64,000 nucleotides of DNA from Streptomyces sp. M41(2017) (GCF_002078175.1 NZ_MWFK01000002.1:310001-374000), one strand, 5' to 3'. Positions 9,332 to 18,201 are shown, counted from the first letter of the stretch. The notes: generated by a model from the letters alone, not told the origin. Program-made: numbers and translations.

Positions 9332-11014
9332 TCACGTCCCGAGGATTCCGACGAGCAGCGGACCGGTCAGGGGCAGCAGGAAGTTCGACAGCGCGTAGGT
9401 GATCGTGTAGCCCAGCATGGGAACCGAACTCTGCGCGACCTGTGTCACCGAGGTGATCGCCGGGGTCGAGCACTGCTGGCCCGCGATCGCGCCGATGAGG
9501 AGGGGCGGCTCGATCTTCAGGAACCGGCGGCCGACGATCAGGGAGACGGTGGCGGGGACGACGACCATCGCGATGCCGGCGAAGGGCAGCAGTGCCCCGT
9601 ACTCCTTCAGGAGCGGCCACGCCTGGGGGCCGGAGACGAGACCTGTGCAGGCGATGAAGACCGCGAGACCCATGTCCTTCAGGGTGGTGGCCGCCTGCGG
9701 CGGGAAGGCACCGAACGTCTGGCTGCGGGACCTGAACCATCCGAAGAGCAGTCCGGAGACGAGACAGCCTCCACCGGTGCCGAGCGACAGCGGGACGTCC
9801 CCGAAGGTGACGACGACCTGGCCGAGGAGTGAGCCGGCCGTGATGCCCGCGCCGAGGTAGACGAAGTCCGTGGTGTCGTTCTTCACGACGGAACCGATCT
9901 TCGCCACCAGCCGTCCCAGTCCGGAACGTGCCCCGACGAGTGTCAGTACGTCGCCGCGCCGCACCTCGGTCTCGGGTGAGGCGGGCAGCACCTGGTCACC
10001 TCGTTGCACCTCGGTGACGTACACACCGTTCGTGGTGAACTCGGGGTGCTCGCGGTTGAGCGTGTCGAGCGTCCGGCCCGCTACGGACTTGTCGGTGAGC
10101 GAGACCTGGGTGGTGGCCAGAGCCGTGTCCAGCCCCGGGACCGCCGGTGTCTCCGGACCGATGAGGCGTCCGGCTTCGATGATGTTGGCCCTGCGGCCGA
10201 CCGCCAGCACCAGGTCCGAGAGGGTGAGCGTGAAGTCGGGTGGCGGAGGGGTCAGTACCTTGCTCCCCCGCTTGACCGCCTCGACGGTGACCCGCCCTCC
10301 CAGATGCCGTTCCAGATCGGCGACCGGCAGACCGTCCGCCGTGGTGACGAGGAACGTGCGCCCGACCATGCCCGGCAGCGCCTCCCGTTCGTCGGAGGCC
10401 AGGCCCCCGCCGCCGCCCCGCATCTTCTGCCAGAGCGCGCGTGAGGAGTCGGCGAGATTGATGCGCAGCAGCATGGGCATGAGCTGGCTCGTGTAGATCA
10501 CGATGGTGACCAGGCCGAAGAGGTAGCAGACCGTATAGGCGGTCGCCACATGCCCCTGATAGGTGGAGATCTGCTGGGACGTCAGGTTCGACAGGTTGCC
10601 GATGGCCTCGGTCGCCGTGCCGACCACGGCCGACTCGGTCGCGGCACCGGCGAGGATGCCGGAAGCGGTGCCGACATCGAGATCGAAAGCCTGGGCGATG
10701 CCGAGGGCGATCCCGACCACGCAGACGAGTTCGATGCCGCACAGGGCGAAGAAGCGCAGGCTCTTCTTGTTCAGGTTGTCGAAGAACTGCGGGCCGGCCA
10801 TGTAGCCGAGGGCGAAGATGAAGATCGCGAAGAAGACCGTTTTCACGTCGTCGCTGACCTGCACCTTGGTCCAGGCACCCAGCAGCAGCGAGACGATGAG
10901 CGTTCCGCAGATGCCGCCGAGGGTGATCGGGCCGATCCGCAGCTTGCCGACCAGGTAACCGGCGCCCAGACAGAGGAAGATGGCGAGCTCGGGATGATCC
11001 TTGATCACTCCCAC
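9332..11014 (-). CDS. Second AspT-family aspartate:alanine exchanger, first gene of the operon
   Basis: 560 residues from GTG (11014); a second GTG at 11008 is a possible alternative because the ribosome site is weak. It has the same arrangement as its neighbour: N-terminal membrane bundle (LAIFLCLGAGYLVGKLRIG), FALGYMAGPQFF, a central pair of TrkA-C-like domains, and a C-terminal bundle with GGGCLVSGLLFGWFRSRSQT and GQQCSTPAITSV. It is clearly a paralogue and not a recent duplicate, since identity is scattered along the length. Two adjacent paralogues might form a heteromer or differ in substrate; neither can be told from sequence. It heads the operon aspT2-aspT-asdA and is divergent from the choice-of-anchor A gene. 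Confidence 0.85.
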   Translation of the reverse strand: MGVIKDHPELAIFLCLGAGYLVGKLRIGPITLGGICGTLIVSLLLGAWTKVQVSDDVKTVFFAIFIFALGYMAGPQFFDNLNKKSLRFFALCGIELVCVVGIALGIAQAFDLDVGTASGILAGAATESAVVGTATEAIGNLSNLTSQQISTYQGHVATAYTVCYLFGLVTIVIYTSQLMPMLLRINLADSSRALWQKMRGGGGGLASDEREALPGMVGRTFLVTTADGLPVADLERHLGGRVTVEAVKRGSKVLTPPPPDFTLTLSDLVLAVGRRANIIEAGRLIGPETPAVPGLDTALATTQVSLTDKSVAGRTLDTLNREHPEFTTNGVYVTEVQRGDQVLPASPETEVRRGDVLTLVGARSGLGRLVAKIGSVVKNDTTDFVYLGAGITAGSLLGQVVVTFGDVPLSLGTGGGCLVSGLLFGWFRSRSQTFGAFPPQAATTLKDMGLAVFIACTGLVSGPQAWPLLKEYGALLPFAGIAMVVVPATVSLIVGRRFLKIEPPLLIGAIAGQQCSTPAITSVTQVAQSSVPMLGYTITYALSNFLLPLTGPLLVGILGT

Positions 11015-11196
11015 TCAGGCACCGGCCTCGCACTTACCCGCTCGAAAAGTTCCAATGCACCCATATGTGGACGCTAACAGCGCCTACCGGGAGGTGCCGT
11101 TCGCCCGGGGCCATCAGCGTGATGCGGGGGCGGACCAGAGCCGCGACGCGATGACCACCAGGGGCGCGGCTGCGGAGACTCAGCGCATACCGTTGC

Positions 11197-11202
11197 TAAT
11201 TT
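11197..11202 (+). promoter_or_regulatory. Candidate -10 box giving a leaderless transcript
   Basis: TAATTT ends 7 bases before the GTG at 11210, where no ribosome site is present. This spacing puts the transcription start at or next to the start codon. The -35 region does not match TTGACA well. Confidence 0.35.
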
Positions 11203-11209
11203 CACTCTT

Positions 11210-13063
11210 GTGAAGAAACTACTGAACTCGGGCCTTACGGCTCGCCGATTCCAGGCCCCGGCCGCTCTCACCGGGGTCGGTGTCGCCTGCACCTGCACTC
11301 TGGCCGTCACCCTGCTGGCCGTCGGACCCGCTCTGGCCGCGGGCCGCGCCCCCGTGGACATCGGCAACCCAGTGGCGGGCAGCAACGGCTTCGGCGTGGT
11401 CACCGAGGGCGACGCGACGCTCGGCAGTACCGAGGCCGAGGGTCCGGTGGCGGTCGGCGGGAACCTGACCTACGGCGCGGGCTACAACGTCGCTCTGAAC
11501 ACCGCGGGGACGTTCACAGCGCCGGGCGGCGCCCGTCCCACCGCCCTGCTGGTCGGAGGGGCCGTCGACTACCCGGGCAGCACTCCGTCGGGCGTGCTCA
11601 AGGTGCTCCAGAGCGGCTACGTCAAGATCGGTGACATGACGGGCAGCACGGCCCTCGACCGGGACGGCAACGGCGCCAGCGTCAACACGCACGTGGTGGC
11701 CACCGGCGCGGGCTATGACTCCACGCCCCGCATCGAACTGAACACACAGCAGCCGACGGCCTCCGTCGCCCAGTCCGGCCTGATGGACTTCGCGTCGCTG
11801 TTCTCCACCTACCGCGACCGCTCCGACACCATGGCCGGGTGCGCGGCGAACGTGACCCTGCTCGACGGGAACGGCGATGCCCTGCCCGACCAGGACGTCG
11901 TTCCCCCCGGCTCGAACATCAAGATCGCTCTGACGTCCGGCCGGGCGAACGTCCTGCGGCTGACGGGCGAGCAGCTGAACAACATCGACGTCCTGACGTT
12001 CCTGGACCCGCCGACCGCAGACACCCCCTTGCTGATCAGTGTCGACACGACGGGCACGAACGGCTCGTTCACCTGGCACACGCCGACGATGGCCGGCGTA
12101 TCAGGCACTCAGGCGCCGTACATCCTGTGGAACTTCGCCGACGCGACCGACATCACCATCGCGGACGGCGACTCGCTGGAGGGCACGATCTACGCCCCCC
12201 GCGCCAAGCTCACCGACCTCGACCCCTCCAACATCGAGGGCGACATCATCACCCGCGAGCTCGTCGTGGGACCGCTCTCCGGCGGCTCGGGCGGTGGCCC
12301 GGTGAACGCCGGTGAGATCCACTACTTCCCGTTCGACGCCCAGCTCCAGTGCGACGCGACGCCCACGCCGAGTGCCACCGGAAGCGTGCGGGTGGTGAAG
12401 AAGGACGCGCAGAGCGGCGCGGTACTGCCCGGCGCACAGTTCACTCTCTGGAAGGAGACGAACGGCACCACAGGTCTTCAGACGACCGGAACCGACCCCG
12501 ACACCCAGGTCGGTGACACCTGCACAACCGGCGCCGACGGCGTCTGCTCCCGCGAGGTGGAGACCGGCACCTACTACTGGCAGGAGACGAAAGCCCCCGC
12601 GGGCTACGACCTCCCCGACCCCGCCGTGTTCGGGCCGCTGGTGCTGACCACGGCCAACGCGTCCCAGGGCGTCACGGTCAGCGCGAACGACACCAAGACT
12701 CCGGCCCCGCCGGTCCCCGGCAGGATCGTGATCCACAAGACGGACGCGAAGAACGGGCGCCGGCTGCCCGGCGCGGTGTTCCAGGTGTGGGAGGAGACCA
12801 ACGGAGTCCGGAGCCTCCAGACCCGCGGCCAGAACCCGGATACGAAGATCGGATCGGCCTGCGCCACCGACACCCGCGGCATCTGCGTCATCGACGGCCT
12901 GGAGTACGGCCAGTACTACCTCCAGGAAACCGCCGTCCCGGAGGGCTACGTCCTGCCCAGGAACCCGGTGAGCGGCCCCTACACCCTTGATGGAGGCAGC
13001 CACGACGTCACGGTCGAGCTGTCCAACACGCGAGGCGAGCCCCCCAAGGGCGGCAAGGGCTGA
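11210..13063 (+). CDS. Secreted choice-of-anchor A protein with two SpaA-type domains
   Basis: 617 residues from GTG. Residues 1-45 form a signal peptide ending in GPALAAGRA. Residues 46-380 match the choice-of-anchor A (collagen-binding-like) domain, with GFGVVTEGDA and SLEGTIYAPRAKL near its ends. Two SpaA/prealbumin-like domains follow (about 390-500 and 510-610). Each has a Lys in its first strand (RVVKKDAQSG, VIHKTDAKNG) and a late Glu (YYWQETKAP, YYLQETAVP), the pair that forms an internal isopeptide bond in this fold, plus two Cys that could form a disulfide. No LPxTG-like sorting motif or membrane anchor is present at the end (GEPPKGGKG), so the protein is probably released or held by other means. 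It may act as a surface or matrix adhesin. Confidence 0.85.
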   Translation: MKKLLNSGLTARRFQAPAALTGVGVACTCTLAVTLLAVGPALAAGRAPVDIGNPVAGSNGFGVVTEGDATLGSTEAEGPVAVGGNLTYGAGYNVALNTAGTFTAPGGARPTALLVGGAVDYPGSTPSGVLKVLQSGYVKIGDMTGSTALDRDGNGASVNTHVVATGAGYDSTPRIELNTQQPTASVAQSGLMDFASLFSTYRDRSDTMAGCAANVTLLDGNGDALPDQDVVPPGSNIKIALTSGRANVLRLTGEQLNNIDVLTFLDPPTADTPLLISVDTTGTNGSFTWHTPTMAGVSGTQAPYILWNFADATDITIADGDSLEGTIYAPRAKLTDLDPSNIEGDIITRELVVGPLSGGSGGGPVNAGEIHYFPFDAQLQCDATPTPSATGSVRVVKKDAQSGAVLPGAQFTLWKETNGTTGLQTTGTDPDTQVGDTCTTGADGVCSREVETGTYYWQETKAPAGYDLPDPAVFGPLVLTTANASQGVTVSANDTKTPAPPVPGRIVIHKTDAKNGRRLPGAVFQVWEETNGVRSLQTRGQNPDTKIGSACATDTRGICVIDGLEYGQYYLQETAVPEGYVLPRNPVSGPYTLDGGSHDVTVELSNTRGEPPKGGKG

Positions 13064-13065
13064 TC

Positions 13066-13106
13066 TGCCCGGCCGGGATGAGCGGTGCCGCTCGCCCCGG
13101 CCGGCA
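13066..13106. terminator. GC-rich hairpin between two convergent genes
   Basis: CCGGCCGGG and CCCCGGCCGG form the outer stem, and GAGCGG with CCGCTC form an inner one. The hairpin lies between the stop of the choice-of-anchor A gene and the stop of the L,D-transpeptidase gene, so it can end transcription from both sides. No long T-run is present, which is common in this group. Confidence 0.55.
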
Positions 13107-13133
13107 CCGGTCGGGGCCGACGGTCCCGTGACC

Positions 13134-13829
13134 TCAGGCGCCGGTGCCCGGTTTGACACCCCACACGTAGACGGCGTCGTCGATGTCGAGGAGATCCCAC
13201 AGGACGGCGGCGTCGGCGACCGTGAGGTTGACGCAGCCCGCCGAGCCTCCGCCGTCGTAGAGGTCACCGGGATGGCCGTGCAGAGCTTGGCCACCGTCGA
13301 AGAACTGCGAGTACGGCATGGGCGCGTTGTCGTAGAGCGTGGAGACCTGGTCGCGGTTGCGCAGATAGATCGCGTGCCAGCCCGGCCGGGTCTCCTGCGC
13401 GTCGCGGCCGGTGCGGATGGCAACCGGCCCGAAGCGCACCGAGCTCCCTGTCTGTACCCACAGGATCTGCCGGTCCATGTCGACGCAGGTCACCCGGTAG
13501 GACCGCACCGGGCATCTGCCGGCGGCGTTCGGGTTCGTTCCCGCCGCCGCGACCACGGTGGCGCGGTAGGTCCCGAGATCGGCGTAACCGTCCCGTCGGG
13601 CCGTCCCGTGCTTGGTCTGGAAGGCACGGACGGCCCGGCAGTCGGCCTCGGACTGTCGTCCGTCCACCGGGCGGCCGAGGTACTGCTCCAGGTCGCGCTG
13701 GTAGGGCCCGGTCGGAGCCGTGCAGGCCGCGTCGGTCGACGGCACGGAAGCGGCTCGCGCGGCGGCACACGGGAACGTCAGCACCGCCGTCGCCGCCAGA
13801 GCACACGTGAGACGCAGGGAGGAGCGCAC
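13134..13829 (-). CDS. Secreted L,D-transpeptidase (YkuD fold) with peptidoglycan-binding domain
   Basis: 231 residues. The GTG at 13829 is chosen because AGAGGA stands 6 bases upstream and the product then starts directly with a signal peptide (RSSLRLTCALAATAVLTF). Residues 45-100 resemble a peptidoglycan-binding repeat (LEQYLGRPVDG and CRAVRAFQTKHG). Residues 110-231 are the YkuD catalytic domain: ILWVQTGSSV, the conserved His in ALHGHPGDL, and the active-site Cys in SAGCVNL. The enzyme cross-links peptidoglycan through 3-3 bonds outside the membrane. A longer frame upstream exists but lacks a signal peptide. It is convergent with the choice-of-anchor gene. Confidence 0.9.
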   Translation of the reverse strand: MRSSLRLTCALAATAVLTFPCAAARAASVPSTDAACTAPTGPYQRDLEQYLGRPVDGRQSEADCRAVRAFQTKHGTARRDGYADLGTYRATVVAAAGTNPNAAGRCPVRSYRVTCVDMDRQILWVQTGSSVRFGPVAIRTGRDAQETRPGWHAIYLRNRDQVSTLYDNAPMPYSQFFDGGQALHGHPGDLYDGGGSAGCVNLTVADAAVLWDLLDIDDAVYVWGVKPGTGA

Positions 13830-14046
13830 GTCCAGTCCTCTCGGTGGATGGCAGGTCTCCCCAGTCGACCAGCGGGACGGTCCCCCGCCCACCCGGGCAC
13901 GACCGGTCGAGTGAGCGGCTGGCGTGCGGGCAGGACCGGGTGAGGCGGACGGAGGTATCCAGAGCAGCGCCGGGTCCCGGAATCCGGGCCCGCGGAGCAG
14001 CGGACAGCCCGTCGCCACCCCACCGTCGGCCTTCGTAGAGTGGGGC

Positions 14047-14691
14047 ATGGCATCTACTCCCGTCACTCCCGTCCAGGCGCTCGACGCCCTGCTCGCCGGG
14101 AACCGACGATTCGTCGCCGGGACCCCACGACACCCCAACCAGGACGCCGCCCGACGGGCCGAACTGGCACCCGCGCAGAAGCCCTTCGCGGTACTGCTGG
14201 GTTGTTCCGACTCACGGCTCGCCGCCGAGATCATCTTCGACCAGGGCCTGGGGGACCTCTTCGTGGTCCGCACCGCCGGCCATGTGCTCGGGCCGGAGGT
14301 GCTCGGAAGCATCGAATACGGCACGGCCGTCCTGGAGTGCCGACTGGTGGTGGTCCTCGGTCACGACTCATGCGGCGCCGTCGCGGCCGCCCGCGCCGCC
14401 GTGGAAAGCGGAGCCCAGGTCTCGGGCTACATCCGGGACATCGTCGAGCGGGTCACTCCCAGCGTTCTCGCGGCTCGCGCCGATGGTCTGACCACGGATC
14501 GCGACGTGATCGACAGGCACATACAGCACACGGTCGACGTACTCATGGAGCGCTCACGGACCCTGGCCGATCAGGTGGCCGCCGGAGACACCGGCGTCGT
14601 CGGCCTCGCCTACCAACTGGCCGAAGGAAGCGCGCGGCTCGTCACATCCCGAGGCGTCCGGCCCACGGCAGAGGAAGTCCGCTCCGCCTAG
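14047..14691 (+). CDS. Beta-class carbonic anhydrase
   Basis: 214 residues from the ATG at 14047, giving the normal beginning PVQALDALLAGNRRFVAG. Zinc ligands and catalytic residues are visible: Cys and Asp/Arg in LLGCSDSRL, then His and Cys in VLGHDSCGAV. The enzyme interconverts CO2 and bicarbonate in the cytosol. The length (about 210) is normal for bacterial beta enzymes without a membrane domain. It is divergent from the L,D-transpeptidase gene and appears to be a single-gene unit. Confidence 0.9.
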   Translation: MASTPVTPVQALDALLAGNRRFVAGTPRHPNQDAARRAELAPAQKPFAVLLGCSDSRLAAEIIFDQGLGDLFVVRTAGHVLGPEVLGSIEYGTAVLECRLVVVLGHDSCGAVAAARAAVESGAQVSGYIRDIVERVTPSVLAARADGLTTDRDVIDRHIQHTVDVLMERSRTLADQVAAGDTGVVGLAYQLAEGSARLVTSRGVRPTAEEVRSA

Positions 14692-14859
14692 CCTGCCCCG
14701 GTGGGGCGGCGCGACGGGAATCGCCCTACGCGGCACCCTCGCCCATGCGCGCGAGCACGCTGACCGTCAGCCGGCGATCTGCACGGCGTGGACCTGCGGT
14801 GGACGGACGCCACACGGGACCTGTTCGCCGAATCGCCCGCCCACGGAGTGACCGTGCGG

Positions 14860-15087
14860 TCAGTGACCGCGCTTCTTGTGCAGGGCGCCCGGCTTGTGCA
14901 CGGCCGTGCGTCCCGTCTTGTCGCTCTCGACCTCGTACTGCGGCTCGGCGTCGGAAGCGTCGACCGTGCGACCGGCTGCCTCCGTGCGGTCGGTCACCTC
15001 GCGCTTCACGGTACCGGCCACCTTTCTTCCGTGGCTCTTCCACGAAACCTTGTCGCCCTTGGCGAGCTTCTTCTTCGCGGACATCAT
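14860..15087 (-). CDS. Small DUF2945 (hypervirulence-associated, Tudor-like) protein
   Basis: 75 residues. The start is one of two adjacent ATGs (15087 or 15084) behind a strong GGAGG. The sequence KGDKVSWKSHGRKVAGTVKR is the hallmark of DUF2945/HVA1, a small SH3/Tudor-like barrel. It is followed by DRTEAAGRTVDASDAEPQYE and a basic tail (VHKPGALHKKRGH). The protein is cytosolic and its biochemical role is unknown. In Streptomyces it often stands near stress genes; here its upstream neighbour on the same strand is a broken sigma factor. Confidence 0.85.
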   Translation of the reverse strand: MMSAKKKLAKGDKVSWKSHGRKVAGTVKREVTDRTEAAGRTVDASDAEPQYEVESDKTGRTAVHKPGALHKKRGH

Positions 15088-15159
15088 GCCTCCCTCCTCT
15101 ACGAAGGATCCGGGCCGGGCGGCTCTCCCCGCTGTTCCGCACGGCGCCGCCCCGCGACC

Positions 15160-15507
15160 GCTCCTTTCTCCCAGCCTCACCCCTGTGAACAGTTCCGCAA
15201 CTCCCGGGGGCGCCGCTGCGTCCTTCGCGAGGCCCGACCCGGCGGTGTCCACCGGCGGACGGCGATGGCCACCAGCCACGAGCGGAGCTTCGCCGTGTCA
15301 CGCAGGTCCGGGAGCGCGCGGATCACCGCGACCATGGTGTCCTGCACGATGTCGTCGACGTCGAGGTCGCTCTCCGCCGCCGTTGCGGACCAGTGGCAGG
15401 ACGCCTGCGGTGAGCCGTTCGAGGGCCTCGGCATCCCCGTCGCGGGCTGCATCGACCGTGCGGTGGACCGGAAACGAGTCGGTCCTGTCGGACCCGTCGT
15501 GTCGCAT
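15160..15507 (-). pseudogene. Decayed ECF-type sigma factor
   Basis: The ATG at 15507 begins AARDGDAEALERLTAGVLPLV, the N-terminal helix of an ECF sigma factor. Near 15380 the coding sense moves to another frame, which reads DVDDIVQDTMVAVIRALPDL and KLRSWLVAIAVRR, a clear sigma region 2. Near 15250 it moves again (PPGVAELFTGVRLGERS), then region 4 is missing. At least two frameshifts and a 3' deletion are needed to explain this. No functional protein can be made. Confidence 0.75.
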
Positions 15508-15616
15508 GCGATACATCCTTGGACAAGAACCTACGGCTGTTCTGGTGTGCGGTTGTTGCAGCAGAAGACGAACGGGCCCGCCAGGCACAACACTTTTGCC
15601 GGTAGAGTCCGCACCC

Positions 15617-16249
15617 ATGACGCAGGGTGATCCCGGACCGCAGCCTGACGGAATGTGCGTGGATCCGCCTCGCGTGGCCTGGCGTCGCCAGATGCGGGAG
15701 CAGGTGCTGGCGGCCGCCGCAGAACTGGCTTCGGTCCGGGGCTGGGACCGGGTGAGGGTGGCGGACCTGGCCGAGCGGGCCGAGGTGTCCCGGCCGTCGA
15801 TATACAAGGAGTTCGGTGACCGAGCGGGCATTGCGCGCGCTCTCGTACGCCGGGAGACGGACCATTTCCTGCGGGGAGTCGCCGAGGCGTTGGAACGCCC
15901 GGGCCACGACGTGGCGACCTGCCTTGTCGGGGCTGTGTTCCACGCGCTGAACGAGAGCGTCGACAACCCGCTGATCAGCGCGGTTCTGCGGGCTGCACGC
16001 CATGGCACGGATGGCCTGCTGCCCTTTCTGGCGAGCCGCCCGGATCCGATCTTCGACTCGGCCCGCTCTCTGCTGGAAGCCTGGCTGACGGACCGGGACC
16101 CGACGGAAGGTGCCTGGCGGACGGCCGACGCCGCTGATGTCGCGGTACGCCTGACGCTCAGCCACATGCTGCTTCCTGCGGATGACTCCGAGCCCGTTCC
16201 GGAACGGATCACTCAGGCCGTGCTCGCCGTGCTGACACCGATCGGATAG
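15617..16249 (+). CDS. TetR-family transcriptional regulator
   Basis: 210 residues from ATG. The N-terminal helix-turn-helix reads VLAAAAELASVRGWDRVRVADLAERAEVSRPSIYKEFGDR (given here only as a guide to residues 30-70): SRPSIYKEFGDRAGI is the recognition helix and the conserved Tyr-Lys-Phe turn. The C-terminal ligand domain is about 130 residues (AVFHALNESVDNPLISAVLR). The 3' end overlaps the 3' end of the convergent alkane hydroxylase gene by 37 bases, so the two are likely functionally linked, as in AlkB/TetR pairs of other actinobacteria. The ligand is presumably an alkane-related compound, by inference only. Confidence 0.85.
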   Translation: MTQGDPGPQPDGMCVDPPRVAWRRQMREQVLAAAAELASVRGWDRVRVADLAERAEVSRPSIYKEFGDRAGIARALVRRETDHFLRGVAEALERPGHDVATCLVGAVFHALNESVDNPLISAVLRAARHGTDGLLPFLASRPDPIFDSARSLLEAWLTDRDPTEGAWRTADAADVAVRLTLSHMLLPADDSEPVPERITQAVLAVLTPIG

Positions 16250-17397
16250 CGGTGCAGCAGTTGGGCTCGCGCGGCGGGAGCGAGGTTGGCTCGGGTGACG
16301 TCCCCGCCATAGTGGACGAGCACCTTCGGGTCCATGACACGGCGCCACAGCGGCGGAATCCAGGCGAGCATGATCATGGTGGCGTATCCGGAGGGCAGTC
16401 GGGGAGCCTCGTCGAAGTGGCGCAGGGTCTGGTAGCGGCGTAGTGGGTTGGCGTGGTGGTCGGAGTGGCGCTGGAGCTGGAAGAGGAACAGGTTGCTGAC
16501 GGTGTGATCGCTGTTCCAGCTGTGCCGGGGAGCCACCCGGACGTAGCGGCCGTCAGGCCGCCGCTCTCGCAACAGGCCGTAGTGCTCCAGGTAGTTGACG
16601 CTTTCGAGAAGGGAGAAGCCGAGCACGGCCTGGCCGATCAGGAAGGGAAGAACGTCGGGGCCGAATGCCGCGGCCAGCACGGTGAACAGGGTCAGCGAAG
16701 TCAGCCAGGAGGTCAGCACGTCGTTGCGGCGGCCGATCACTCGGTGACCTCGCCTCCGCAGGCGCCGCGCCTCCAGCCGCCAGGCCGAGGCCAGGGATCC
16801 GGCGACGGCCCGGGGAAGGAATCTCCAGAAGCTCTCCCCCATGCGGGAACTCGCCGGGTCTTCGGCGGTGGCCACGCGGATGTGGTGCCCGTGGTTGTGC
16901 TCGACGTAGAAGTGGCCGTAGAAGCTCTGCGCCAGGGCAACGCGGCTGAGCAGGCGCTCCAGGTGCTCACGTTTGTGGCCGAGTTCGTGCGCGGTGTTGA
17001 TCGCTACTCCCGCGACCACTCCGGTGGTGGCGGTCAGGCCCAGGGCCGCGGCGGGGCCGAGACCGCCGTCCGCCCAGCGCGCGCACGACCACACCAGGGC
17101 GCCGTACTGGAGCGGGAGGTAGAGGTAGGTGCACCAGCGGTAGTAGCGATCCGCGTCCAGCCGGGCGTAGGCGGTGTCCGGTGGGTTGCTGCCGTCGTCG
17201 CCGATGAGATGGTCGGCGAGCGGCAGCAGCACGAAGGCGAAGAAGGGTCCCCACCACCAGAAGACGTCGAGGCCGCTGACGGCTGCCAGGCCGCCTGCCT
17301 GGAACGGCAGGGTTGGCACCGCGAGCCCCATCAGCCAGTAAGGGCGTTTCGGGTCGCGCCAGTGGGCCGGAGGGGGAGGATGCGCGGCTTCGGACAC
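16213..17397 (-). CDS. alkB: Alkane 1-monooxygenase (AlkB-type membrane di-iron hydroxylase)
   Basis: 394 residues. The GTG at 17397 is chosen because GAAGGAG is 5-7 bases upstream. The protein has about six membrane helices (PYWLMGLAVPTLPFQAGG and others) and all histidine boxes of the family: NTAHELGHKRE, EHNHGHHIRVATAEDPASSR, NYLEHYGL and LQRHSDHHANPLRRYQTLR. The iron centre hydroxylates the terminal carbon of medium or long n-alkanes, with electrons from rubredoxin. No rubredoxin or rubredoxin reductase gene adjoins it, so electrons must come from a distant locus. The convergent TetR gene overlaps its 3' end and is its likely regulator. Confidence 0.9.
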   Translation of the reverse strand: MSEAAHPPPPAHWRDPKRPYWLMGLAVPTLPFQAGGLAAVSGLDVFWWWGPFFAFVLLPLADHLIGDDGSNPPDTAYARLDADRYYRWCTYLYLPLQYGALVWSCARWADGGLGPAAALGLTATTGVVAGVAINTAHELGHKREHLERLLSRVALAQSFYGHFYVEHNHGHHIRVATAEDPASSRMGESFWRFLPRAVAGSLASAWRLEARRLRRRGHRVIGRRNDVLTSWLTSLTLFTVLAAAFGPDVLPFLIGQAVLGFSLLESVNYLEHYGLLRERRPDGRYVRVAPRHSWNSDHTVSNLFLFQLQRHSDHHANPLRRYQTLRHFDEAPRLPSGYATMIMLAWIPPLWRRVMDPKVLVHYGGDVTRANLAPAARAQLLHRYPIGVSTASTA

Positions 17398-17592
17398 GGT
17401 GACTCCTTCGGCAGTGCACTCGAGACCGGCGCGAGAAGAGGCCGGTGGAATGAGCGCTTCTTTGGCGATGGAGTGACTGTCGCGGGGGAGCGCTCTGGCG
17501 ACAAGAGGGGACACCATGTCAACGTTCTGAGGGGCCGTCAGGCGCATGGAGATGCGTGCCGCACAGGGCCTTGAAGAGATCGTGCGACGAAG

Positions 17593-17853
17593 GTGAAGAT
17601 ATGGCTCATGGACAGCACGCACAGCAAGCTCGTCTCCACGGGAGTGCTCGGGTCCGAGGGGCACGCCGCCCTGCCCGTACCGCAGAACATCGACCTCGGC
17701 GAGCACTCGGTGGTGGATGTGTCCGTACAGCGCTTCGACGGCAGTTCGGACCACCCGGGAGACAGCCTCGTCGGCGGCCCCTTTTTCCGGCTGTCGCCCC
17801 GTGGCGGTACGACCGTCGGCAGGTGGGCCGGCGGATCGTCGCACGAGGCGTGA
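17593..17853 (+). pseudogene. Fragment resembling the tail of an anti-sigma-type membrane protein
   Basis: An 86-codon frame holds GHAALPVPQNIDLGEHSVVDVSVQRFDG and HPGDSLVGGPF (residues about 24-65; shown in two parts). This resembles the last beta-strands of Streptomyces anti-sigma-K-like or similar extracytoplasmic domains, which end VDVSxQxFDGxxxHSGDSxVRG. The N-terminal zinc-finger and membrane segments are not present upstream, where a stop closes the frame near 17572. It is therefore probably a remnant. The family name is uncertain. Confidence 0.35.
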
Positions 17854-17889
17854 CGGACGATGCGCCGACCCCTCGTGAGGACGCTCGTG

Positions 17890-18165
17890 TCAGCCCCTGG
17901 TGAAGACGCAGGAGTAGGAGGCGGTACCTGAGCCGCCGTAGGCCTCGACATCTACGTCGCCGCCGGGCGCGGCATCGGTCAGATCATGGCGCGCCCGCCT
18001 GGCTTGGAGCGGTGATGTGGACATCCGGCGTCGGGAAGAGCGGGGGATTCCGATGCAGAAGCCCACCAGCAGGACGCCGACCGCGCCGATGCCGGCGACC
18101 ATCAACGACAAGGCGCCGGTCTAGGAGGCGGAGGCCAGCAGGGCCGGCCGTGTGCTCTGGTTCAT
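17890..18165 (-). pseudogene. Small single-pass membrane protein gene with an in-frame TAG at codon 15
   Basis: ATG at 18165 begins MNQSTRPALLASAS, then a TAG (18121-18123) interrupts the frame. The same frame goes on without further stops for 77 codons: TGALSLMVAGIGAVGVLLVG is a membrane helix, followed by a basic stretch (IPRSSRRRMS) and a hydrophilic tail. This layout, short N-terminus then LMVAGI-helix then Arg-rich segment, is that of the DUF6479-type small membrane proteins common in Streptomyces. A point nonsense mutation is the simplest reading; restart at an internal TTG or ATG (MVAGIG) is possible. Confidence 0.6.
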
Positions 18166-18201
18166 GACCGTCGCAACCCCAAGCCTGTGCGGAACGGTCG
18201 A

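Noticed and set aside
13830..14324. Longer N-terminus for the L,D-transpeptidase
   Set aside because: It lacks a signal peptide and overlaps the carbonic anhydrase gene; the GTG at 13829 has a good ribosome site and a signal peptide.
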